Shown piece by piece: positions 27,601 through 39,600 of a stretch of 64,000 nucleotides of DNA. The stretch spans positions 119,501 through 183,500 of the forward strand of contig JAZARR010000069.1 of the NCBI GenBank assembly GCA_037389465.1, given 5' to 3'. Below the pieces are notes generated by a model. The model did not search any database and was not told where the DNA came from. It saw only the letters and a list, made by a program, of their open reading frames with translations. The first letter of the stretch is position 1. Each line of letters starts with the position of its first letter. The stretch comes from Baylisascaris procyonis (Eukaryota; Nematoda; Chromadorea; Rhabditida; Ascarididae). The position numbers were made by a program, and so were the translations under genes.

Positions 27601-30600
27601 GACAAGGCTTCTGAATTCTGTAAGCAGAATAGTCTCCACTATCCCTAACTGTTCGTTTCTGAAGGCGATGACATTTTCTTCATTGATAGAAGAAAGTAAG
27701 CGAGGGTGGGGGACACTTCTTTCCTTTTCATCCAATCCTTCACATCACTCCTTATGAATAAAGCAATTGTAACTCACATTAGCCACTGGATTTCGGTTTT
27801 GATGTCCTAGAGGTCGAAAATCTTCCGCCCACGTAGATATCGACAATACATTTCAGTTCTCGGCTTCAGTAGGCAGGATATTTCGTTTTATTGGCGTCGT
27901 GTTAGCGACGTACAGTCTTTCATGGGAAAAAGGACATGGTCCAATCGGTTCGCTCATCAATTCGGGTCGTTTTATTCTCAGTCCCGAGCAGCGCGCATCT
28001 AGAATTGTGAAGGTTTGACGTTGGTTTCTCATTTATCTTGATGAGTCAGTCGCTGCCTGCTTCAGAATACCATGAAAAGAACTCATCGAGAAGGGGAATG
28101 TTGACAATGAATGTTTTTTTCTGCCTAGGTTGCAAGACCCACTGACGTCGCGGTTAACTCCTTCAGTCTTAGCTGCACCAGGTTGTAATGAATATTCGTT
28201 TTCCACTAAGAAATAAGGACTAATCGTTTTCAAAAATAGAATCCCTATAATGCCTGAGCAGGTCAGCAGGAAAGCGTTCTGTGTCTTTTGAAAAGATGCA
28301 GCTTCATCCTTGTGAAGGTTCATTCAACCTCTGCGATGACCACGCCTATAGTTCGTCGATCAAATGGCTTTCAGCAGAGATTCCCTCAAAATTTAGATGA
28401 CAGAAAAGTAGCTCATTTTGTGATACGCAAATAATCGCTAATCCTGTTTCAGGTAACACGCGAGGCGGATATCGACTTTTGCAAGGGATTTTGGAATCTT
28501 TCTGAGCTCGGAAATGTGAGTCGTAGCTATCAGCAATGTTTTTTGAGTGTAAATCGCAGGATCGATATATCTGAAGAAAACTGTAAATGATCGGGATCGG
28601 TTTTTTGTTCTTCACATTTATTCGTGTGAAGCAATTGCGCGGCAGCGATACACATGTACTGCCCAAGAAGTTTTGTTTGCGCTCATTTCCAAGCATACTC
28701 TTAACAAAACTTACTATTTTCTAGCTATGTGTTTTAGCAGCGTTACCTTGAATGCATCTAAAATGAGAGTGCTATTTAAAGGAAGTGCCGAAATTGTTCT
28801 GCCCGAATTTGGCGGTCAATGAAGCGCGTGAAATCAATTGGGTTGGTCCTATAACAATGGCATCGAATCAAGGTGGCACAGTTCGTATAGCGGAACCATC
28901 GGCGCATACTGGTGTCAGGCCTGTTCGAATTCGAATTCTCTCATACGCTCATCGTGAATTGCTAGTTAGTGTTGTCTTATTATCGTTCTTGCCTGATTTC
29001 TTTCTGCTAAGCAGAAGCTTCTCATCAGATTTGTTTCCTTCATATAAATCCAGAATAGCGCTGATATTGTCAGCATTTTCGTTTACCGACGTATAGTGTC
29101 TGCAGTGACTTCTAGTCATGTTGGAATTGGGCGCTACTGTGCATTCAATCTTTGTTATCATTCCTTTTTCCTTATTCCTTAACTCATTTATTTTTTTGCC
29201 GCATTTTTCCCGCATTCCTCAATCCTCTATGTTGAGGAAAATAATCAACAGGAAAGTTTCCACTCGTTCTTATCTTCATTTTCGCTCCGGGGCTTAGGAA
29301 AAATAGCGCTCACATTTTGACCACCATTATTCCAATGGTATAGTTATTATATGTTGATAAAAATTCATGTGGCTTTCTTCTTTGGTTCTTGTTTCCTCAT
29401 TTGTGACTGTTTAAAGCCGAAACGATCGCGCACTTTAAATTGGGATGGAGTAAGAAGTGGTCATTAAGTTCCCCTCATCTGTTGGCTTCAGTTTCCTACT
29501 GAATAATATCGAAAACATATGCAATGCTTGTCTGAAAAACAGTGACTTCGATGCGCAGTCTTGGAGTGTATGCTGCTAGCTTCCCTAAAGCAGACATCGG
29601 GGGGTAACGATGACCGCTTGGAGCTTACTAGATTTGGATGTTCTGCTTTCCTGAAGAGTGATATCCATGCGTTATGGCACATGAAAGTCGTCCTAGGAAT
29701 TGTTGGCGTGTTTTAATTGCATGAAATACTAGAGTGCTTCTTAGGGTTGTTTTCTTCTCCGACATAAACTTGAAATCACTTGAAATGTTGTCGCATCTGT
29801 GGTTATCTGGTGTTGCTTTCATGATGAAATTCTAAAATATGAGCATTGCAGCATATGAACAATAGCCATTTTTGCGGAAATGAATCTTAGTTTGTTCTCA
29901 TTCATTTAGATGCATATTCCAGCTGCCTCGTTTATCCACTTGTCTGATTTTTATGTGAAGCTTTCAGCTAGCGTCATTGTTTTTAAATTGTTTTGATTGT
30001 TCCTATGGATACATAGAGGTTGCGCCAAAAGTATGGTTTGCTCATACGTGTTCATATAGAGTTGTGCGTATTACTGGTGCATCTCGAAACTTGTTACGAG
30101 AGGAGTTCTGAGGACTTTTCTTGGTACCTGGACTTTTCTTCACCATATTTCGTGCCCTGATGTCTGCCTTCATCGGATGGCCTTTCTGAACCGATGTCTG
30201 CCTTCATCGGATGGCCTTCCGAGCCGATGTCTGCCTTCATCGGATGGCCTTTCTGAGCCGATGTCTGCCTTCATCGGATGGCCTTCCGAGCCGATGTCTG
30301 CCTTCATCGGATGGCCTTTCTGAGCCGATGTCTGCCTTCATCGGATGGCCTTTCTGAGCCGGTCTGCCTTCATCAGATGGCCTTTCTGAGCCGAGGAAGA
30401 CAGGCGGCCTCGTTGTGAACCCCTTAAAGTCTCTCAACGTTCTGTCGGACAGTATCAGCCCTGATCGACCTGCCACCACCACCACCTACCGCTCCATAAA
30501 AGTAGTCGAGGGAGCAATAAAATTCTTGTCGCCACATCCACAAGATAGCCGAGGACCTTGTTGTCTCTCCTACACCGTTGTTGTCGTATTTTACCATATG

Positions 30601-33600
30601 TTGGAAAAGAAAGTTGATTTTGTTGAAAATATCTGTGCGATCGATCGTTTCATTTAAGATACAAATTTGGCTTATTGCGCATATTACGTTCTTTGCTAGC
30701 AACTTGTAAAACTGTTTTGCTTTGTTGGACAAAACTGTAAAAGCGCGTATCGTGCCTAGTTCTGTGGTACACTATCCCACTTATGTTTCATTGTGAATTT
30801 CATGTTTTCAGTTGGTGAGCCTAGAAGTGAGCCTGCGATGTTAGGATTAACCATTGAAGAAAGTCAAGGAACTCATTCCGAAAGAGCTAAAGTTGTACAC
30901 AACTTGTTTACAATACCTTTAATCAAGAGACTTGAATTGAAGAGTCCGCGAGGAGCACCAAATCAACAGCCTCCGTCGCCTTATCTTCTCTTTCATTGTC
31001 ACGGTGGTGGATATGTGGCAACCTCTTCTAAATCTCACGAGGTTTGTTAGCTTATCCACAAATTTTGCCCATAAAGTACTTTATTAGGCTGTCCTCTTTG
31101 TGTTTATGTATACGTGCACTTGGGTGCTTTCTTCGGTGGTTTAGACTTGGGAATGAAACTACATCTGCGAGATTGAGTGGGTATTATTAACGATGAAACA
31201 TGGCCTCCAGTACTGATCTTCGAATTCATTCATTTCTTCTGAGGGAGGTATGAACTCTTAATTGTGCCGAAAAGTTTGCGTGCATTGAAAGCGATTGATT
31301 AATATGAGCGGTCGGTTCGGCACGAGTACATGTTTCATTGCTTGTTGATTTATTGCAGTAATGGTTGATTTGAAAAATTCATAACGAATAGAAAATTTCT
31401 TCACAGTAGTTCCTGTTTTTATCGATTCATAAGCGCCATATCGTCTCATTAGAGGTAGATCGAATTAATAATGCATTTTTTGCCACTGTTTACAGTTATC
31501 TCGACTTAGAATGGCGCCTTGCACGGTCTTAAGTGTTCGTGTGTGTAGTGGACTGATACTACATATATTTTATGCGTTCGTGAAATACCCGACTTTTTTC
31601 GGCATTTCTGGGCTAGAGACTTGTCGGCAAATTTCCCATTTCTTTGCAAGTCTCCGAAAAAATTTTCAATCGTATATGTTGGAAAGTTTTCTTAGGTGAT
31701 AGGTGTGTAATTGAATCAAGCGATGTGGTGAAACAACTGTCAAAGTTTGTTGAAACTTTTAGAACTTTTTGAAGCAACCAAAACGACTTCCAAACACTCT
31801 GCCTCTATAACTTTCAGCTGAAGCTGCATGAACAAAGGATGTGTAACCAGTGGTCTGTGTTCAAAGAACTCACCGAATTAACGTCATTATGAGCGATGTT
31901 GTTATACCATTGCCAAGTTTCAACAAAAGCGATGCAGTTCTAATATTTCTAGGTGCAGGGTCTGGCTCCATTTCAATTAAATCTTATATGACACAAATCT
32001 GTTTGAATCAGACGGAGCCCACACTTGTGAAGCATAGATTCGCCGGCAAAAGTGCTCACAAATTCAAGGAAACGCTTGCATTTGCATCGATGGCGTCTAT
32101 TTATGAATATTGAAAGTATTATTTGCTGTAATGCCATCTTGTGTTGCATTGTCTTATAGGTTTGCGCAGTTAACTCTCATCACTGCTTGAAGTATTTTTG
32201 CTGCAAGAAAACGGTATTCAAACTCATATTTAGGCAACATTTTTTTTTTCGTTTTTCTCTGCTTTCAGACATATCTGCGCACGTGGGCGAAGTTGTTGAA
32301 TTGCCCTGTCGTGTCTGTCGATTATTCGCTTTCCCCAGAGAATCCATTTCCGCGCCCCACAGAAGAGGTGCTCTATACGTATGCATACGTCATCAATAAC
32401 GCAGCCCTTATGGGTGGGTCATATCTATTCACCTAAATTTTTTTTGGTTAAACATAGGAGCATTCCTTCGACTTCTGAATAGAAAAACGTTCCGATCCCA
32501 CCGGCAATATAATATCGAGGGAAGTAGTAAACACGTTGTAAGAACTCCAGAATTTGTCACTTCGTCTCATTTCCTTTTTTCATATCGAACGTCGTTTCGT
32601 TTTTGGAACTGTCGAATTTCTGATTATGCATTTGGTCATTTCCGTTGAAAATTGTCAGCAGCAGTTGTTACTCAATATTGTTGTATTTATTGAAGGTTGG
32701 ACTGGTGAAAAGATTTGCATGGTTGGCGATTCGGCTGGCGGTAATCTCATAATGTCTGTTAACCTACGTCTAATTGAGTTGGACGTGAAAAGAAAACCGG
32801 ATGGTCTTGTCCTGTTATACACGCCGTTTCTTTTCCAGGTGGATTTTCGTTGTTAATGTTTTTGAATATATGTTTTCTTCTTGGACCCTTGGAGCTCGCA
32901 TGTTTTGCCCTGACGTGTAATTTCCCCAGCATATTGAAGCTCACAGTTCTTTCTTCAGAGTTTTACCTAGGCTTGGCAGTTAAGTAACCAAGCGTCATAT
33001 ACCTTATCAGGCATTTTTAAAAAAGTGATGGTTGTGACAGTAAGTCATGCTGAGCTATGATCTTATTGTCCCTAGAGCTTTTTTTTTCGAAAAAAAATCG
33101 TTACGCTGCAATTTGTATTGATGTAACTAAATGTTTGCACTGAGAATTGCACATAGTAGAGCAATTGTATGCTGATATTTCATAGATTCGTGATGATGGT
33201 GGAAAGCAGCAATTTTTCAGTCAGTATCATTCAACATAATCTGTCTTGAAAAGTTAGCAGAATTTTTTCAAGTATTGCTAATATGAATTTGATGCTTTCT
33301 TGGAAACGAAATATGCTTTTGCTTAATTCCAAGTTGTTTAACAAGTATGGCAACAACATTTCATCGAAGGTCTGCGAGATGTCACGGAACCGACTGTCAA
33401 AAGCAGAAACTCCTTTTTGAACATTTTAACTTTACATTAACCATTTTTTTACCGTGCGTTACTTTTTTTGAAGCAACTTTCCTGTCTGTTGAAAAATATT
33501 ATGATGATGCTGACTGTCTGCTTACGTCTAGTTTGTTAGTTTGCTGATCTCGTTTGGTGGTCTTCTAATGGTCGAGTTAAACGCGCCAAGCTGCTGTCGC

Positions 33601-36600
33601 CTTTGATGGAAAGTTAAGATTAGAAAGTATTGTAACGGTTGACTTTTTTCCTATGTCTACGTATGATGTGATCCAGATACAAGAATAAGCTTTAAACTCA
33701 ACCATGAGCCTTTCAGGCTTTCTGATCCAACCAAAGGAAGACTCATTTTTGTGAGAGATGGAGGGGGGGGGTGTGTGATTGAGATTGGAGACAACTTTAT
33801 GTTCTAGTAAGAGTGCCATCGTTTTCTCAAATAGCTTCTTAATGAGCACTTCTCTCAGAAATAGGTAATATGCTTGTTGAGCTCGATGTTTAATGGGTTT
33901 TGGTTTCTTATCACATTTTGTTTTCGGACGTTTCTGATATTCTGACTTTTTTCACCAATTGCAGTATCTACCTTCACCTTCACGTCTGCTCAGCTTCATG
34001 GATCCGCTTCTTCATATGGGTGTCGTACTTCGATGCGTTGAAGGTTGCTCTTTACTGTTACTTTTTATCTTTTGTTTTACTTCGTTTCTTAGGATATGGT
34101 TTGTTTGTTTTTTTTATGTGCTTGCGGCGTTTGTGTCACTTCAAATGATTTAATCGAATAGTGAAAATTGCTGAACAAGTAGCATAGCGATTGCTGATTT
34201 CATTCTACTGTTGATTTTAAAGAGTGATGTGGGATTCAATTCCTTTTCGGTTGCAAATTCCAGCAAGGTGCATCCGAAGAGGATTCTTTTTCACTAGCAA
34301 AGCATCTTTTAGGCATGGACTAGTGGATGACTTGCGAGAGATCATAGAAGCAATGTGCACAGTAGTAATTGTTGTTTCTTTTTTTGTTTTTTTTTGTTTT
34401 TTCTTCGTTTTTCGAGAGAGAGATTGCTTCTTGCCCTGAAACATGACGCGCAACACATCGCAGATTCAAATTCAGCAGTAGCTTTTGTTCCCACTGAAAG
34501 TCTCGCTATGGAAGAGGTTGAGCTCCTGCAAAACGGAAAGAGATCTTAATCCAGACCATGTTGCTTCACTCTACTCCGATTTGCTGTATTGGATCTTTGG
34601 TAGAATTGCCGCCGTTTTCATTGTTTGTCTTCTGCTTGTCGCAGCTTCGAACCAGTCTGATTTTCGCTTTATCGTGTAGCCCAGTAGTCATGAATAAAAT
34701 GGGCGATGCCTTCACAATGCGGTTGTGGCGCTGGACGCTGAGAGACCACACACATCGTTTAGATTAACTTACTGTGTCAAAAAATCGCCAGGAAAAATTT
34801 GCTAAGAATTATTATTATCCGACTGTGTTCTTTCTATGTCCTTTATCTTTTACTTCTCGCTTCAACTACTATGCTGGTCATTTTCTGTCCTGTCAGACTC
34901 ATGACCCCTGTTCACAACGTTCACCATCAGCGTTCATATAGTTGAGGTGGGCGCGGCAAAGTCAGGAATTTTGTGCTAACATTGCTTTCTGTGTAGCATG
35001 CTTTGTTGCAAATGAAAAACCGGCGTAATTCATGTGTATTGTTATCAATGCTCGCACAAAACGTTGCTCTTAATGAAGGAGTTATCTGCAGTTTGTGAAA
35101 GGAATGCTTGTGTGGAAAATAGGTTGAATTCTTCACTCAGAAGTGAGTTGAAATCCTCAGCTTTCTGTGTTCATGTTCGTATGCAAAACTTCATATAATT
35201 CGCAACCCCCCTTTATTGCTCAACGTTTAATAGCAGTCGCATCGCAAACACATGGGATAGAAGTTCTAGACCTTGTTTTTTCCTAGATATTTTTTTCATT
35301 CCTTCCCCATATCCTCTTTCTCTCTGTCTTCTCAGCACTGTTACGGCGACTTAATGAGTCGCGTTTTAGCTTATACGAGAGGCAGTAATGCACAAAAGCA
35401 AGGTGATGGCTCGAATTCGGCACTGACTGCGAACGGAAATGGTCACAAAAGTCTGCAGGAGTACGTGGAACAGGTGCAGCGAGCGCAGAAGAGTGACTCA
35501 GTTGACTTTGAGGTTCGTTCAACATCTTCGTTTGTTAGTGAACTTCGCAGAGATTTCATTGCGCCAGTATTGCCAATCAGACAACTTTTTTTCCACCATT
35601 CTTGTTGTTTTACAGCTCCAAATTATTTTAAAGCAATTAATGTGAGCAGAGGTTTCACTGAATTTTAAAGGACACCATTTCCAAGTTTATGAGCACTCTT
35701 CCCCAGGTACCGTACTTTGATAGTAGTTTTTTTTTTTTTTGCAATTTCATTGTCTTGTAACAAGTTGCTTCCTGTAACATACCGTTTCTCGTTATCCTTC
35801 CTAAAAAAAAACATGAAGTTTTGAGGAACCAAAACGGGAATGAATCGCTACGAAGAGTTGATTGCGTCATAGACGAAAAACTTGCCCAGATATTGCAACT
35901 CTTCCTAGATGAGAGGATAGAAAAAGTTTGCCGAGGGGATTTCCTTTCGCCCTATGCATTGCCTCCTTCAAAATTCGTTCAAGACAAATGTACGTGGGTC
36001 CAATGCAGCTTCTGTTCCTAGTAAATATAATGCTAGTCGACGTAGTCAGTCACACGGCAAATATTGTTGGCTGCGTTAATGCACATGCATGTTGCTATGG
36101 GAGTCTGTTCTCTTTTCTGGCCTTTTTGCTAAGAGAAGGTCAAAACGGCCAACTCGATTTGTTCGTGTAGGAAATAGTCAGTGATTACGAGATGTTTTAT
36201 CATATGAAAGTAGGGGACAATGCCTTCTTGTCTTCTCACGCAGGTATTGCATCACTCCTTCAGTCAAGTGGCGGAGCCAGCGTGAATTCAAAGCTTTCCA
36301 TGAATTCGTCTATTGACGTCTCTTTTGTCTTATGTGTGAAGTTTGAGTATAACTTTTATGCGTTTACTTCATAGTTTTGGACATTATGGTTGTGTGGCGC
36401 TCTGTTGTTTTGCTGTATTTCGTCTAGTTATGTTTATTGTGGCTTCTGAGAATTGCGGTTTTGTTTGTTTTTCTTTCTTAGTCGCGTAATGAAATTTATA
36501 ACAGTTTTTAATTCTAGTGAGGTCTCCCTTATAAATCAGAAGATATATGTTTACCAAATCCTGAGAGGAAAGGAGACCTGCAATCGAAAACGAAGTTTTT

Positions 36601-39600
36601 CAGATTCCACCATTTAAAAAAGGATGTAGGGAGAGGGCGTAGCTGGTCTGTACAGGTGGTAATAGATTAGTGGTCAGTAATATGTAGGAGTCTAAGTGCT
36701 CTGAATTGGTCGGAGCAGGAATGAGTAAAATCGGATATACATCCGACAGAAGGTATATGGTCGAAGATGGATTTTTAGTTTTTCCCAACTTTTTGGGGAG
36801 GTTTATCAAGTTTTCACGATTTGATGCACTAAATACATGAAACGTTTGTCATTAAATCTGACTTTGTGACCAGTACTAACATTGATTTTCTTAGAGCTCA
36901 TCGTCAATTGTTTCGTTAGTGAATTTGATCCCGGATGGGTCACTGGCAGAGAATGCTTCCCCAAGGAGTCCACCAGCAAAGGCGGCTAAAAGTGACGACG
37001 AAAGTGATATGAAAGCCGCTTCGAGCGAGGAAGAGGACGATTTGTATGATGATTGTGCTTCTTTGTCCGCAGTTCAGGTCGGTGTCTGTTTCACGCATTA
37101 TTTTCGCTCGTGTTGGCAGCATGCTACTGCTTTGCTTTTCGATCAGCTGTTTTCAGTGGAAACAGTGAATTTTTGTCTCCCTTTGAGCTTAGCTGGCTGT
37201 AGCAGTAGATTTATTTCGTCACTCAATTACTTTGATATTGGTATGAGGTGTAACTCGGATGGGATTGTGTAATGAATGCTTTACAGTTGAACTATTAGCC
37301 TTTACCTATTTTTTGAAACCAACCGGACAAGTGAGGTGCCGTCGCTAAAAGAAAAAAGAATGAAGTATGAGACGTCTCCTTTCAGTGAGCGGAAAAAATG
37401 TAGAAGTTGGAGTATTTCTTACGTCTCTGATGGCATCGGCCAGTTTGGGCTCACTCAGCTAGGAGTTACTGAAAAATGCGTTTATTGACCATAAATCATG
37501 TTTATTTAAAGCTGTCATAATTGATCTCTTTCCCATATTTGACTGTTGTCATTCTTCCCACTTATACTAATTGATAACCGCGATCTCTTAGGGGAATGCT
37601 GAGCCCTCCTTTATTGTGAGATGTCGGTTTCTAGGTAGCCGTGATAAGTAGCAAATTGCATTGAAGTCCGATAGCGGTGTTATTGTTGATATATAATTGC
37701 TGTGACCATTGTTGTCGTCTTTCGTATATAAGAGCGATTCGTCAAAATATTGCCCGGATTGACTGTTGTCGTTCTTGCAAAAGCGAGTGTGAGGAGCGCT
37801 GCGGTTAACGTTTTAGTTGAACTGAAATATTAAAGCAATTAAACTGGAGGTCGCTGAGGGGCGATCTGATATCGTCTCTCGAACGAGTTTGAAAGTCGTA
37901 TTTTAAATCATCCACTTTGTCCATTTAGTAGTAGACTATATTTTGCAGGTGAAATCTGATCCACTATGTATTCATCTCTCTTCAAATATGTACGACCGCA
38001 ATCTCGTTCAATATCTTCGGACTCATCCGCTCACCAAGGAGTTTGTGTTTATTTCTAACACTTTTTATGAATATGCTAAATCCCGAAACAGTTCTGCTTT
38101 TTTGTTGGACGAAAACGACTGCTGCCGTTGGTCGGATTTTTGGTTGCGAGAAAAAAATTTTCAATCATTTATATGAATAATTATATGTGATATGGCATCA
38201 TGGAAAAATTTAACTCGAAACGCTTTAATGGCATTATTTTCGAGTATCTCACAAAAGCTTCTTGCTCCCAAAATTTGCAGCGTATGTTTTATCTGGTTGG
38301 GGAAATGTTGTTTCGGAGTAGTTGATCAGGATTGTCCAGCCATTTGTCTGACACTTCAAAAACCCCCGTCGCATGAAATTTGAGCCTTGGAGTTTGCTCT
38401 GGTTAGCCGTTGAACTGGTTATAGCTTAATTCAAGATTTCAGTTTCATTCATTACCTTTTGAACGGATTATGAGGACTTGACATTGACAAATCGGTAAAT
38501 AATTGAGGTTTGTTATTGGATCGTTCTGCAGTCAACAAGTTCATCGCGATTGGTGAAGTTTTGAAAAAAAAAAAAAGAGTAATCACTTAGATAGCCTGAT
38601 ACGCCTCTTAATTGTCATTCTCCTCCTGTGTGACCTCTTCATAGCGTTGAGCCAACTTTGAATCGCTTTCTGAGTTATTTCAAATTAGCATGTGGTGCGT
38701 GCTTGCTTAATTACGCTGGAGATAATTCCGGCGCTCTCGCCTCATTTTTCATCATTTTTGTAATCAGCGATCCGATTTCAAGCAAGAATGTTCGCAGAAC
38801 ACAGTTCTTTCCGGTCGCAGGTCATGAGCATTTCTAAGGGACTTTGTAAAAATGACTTGCTCTGTCAGAGGAATGAAATGTACGTAGACGGTTTACCGAA
38901 CCGAATTTAATTGCAACAATTTCAGTTCACTGATAGTTTTTGGTCCAAATGGGCGTTCAGAGAATGATAATGAGAAGGTTGGAGAAAGTGCGCTCAACAT
39001 AGAAGGTAAAGAAATGAAACATTCGCTGAGTCGTCCTTCGAAGCTGTCCACATTGTTATGTGCTCCGCTTCGGAGCGGCACAACGAGTATGCCGTGCTCA
39101 CCAGTTGAAGGGGATTCGGGCTCATCGAAGATGGTCTCATCGCAAAGCACTCACAATATTGCTGGAAGTACAAACGATCCTCCGGTCAGTGATTCCGTTG
39201 CCGGCTTTTAAGAGCTTTTTTATTAACCACTAATGTTAAATGTTTTCATTTATTTAGGATTTTCTTTTTTAAATCTTAACAACTTTCACAAATTTATGTG
39301 GAAATTTGTCGATTTTTTTTTTCTTTGGAAAGTTATAGTTTCGCTTCCTCCATTGATTTCAGAATTCGGGAATCTCAGCCTTGGTCATCTTTTAGTTTCT
39401 TAATAGCTACTTGGAATTGTTACAGTTACTAGGCCAATATGACGGTTTGTTCTGTGCAAATGCGCCACTATCTCTTCAGTTCATTTTGAGGTTTTCGTAA
39501 TTGGGAACAGAGAACATCTGAAAGTTGTTATATGCAATCGCAGGCGATGGATACCTGAACGGTGAGCATCTCAATCGACGGCGTTTCATTTTGACTGTCA

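Noticed and set aside
30159..30392. CRISPR array
   Set aside because: Units are head to tail with no unique spacers, in a eukaryotic intron.
30237..30485. Minus-strand ORF with repeated SERPSDEG
   Set aside because: It is the tandem repeat read backwards; unit lengths of 33 and 34 change frame, so it is not a maintained coding repeat.
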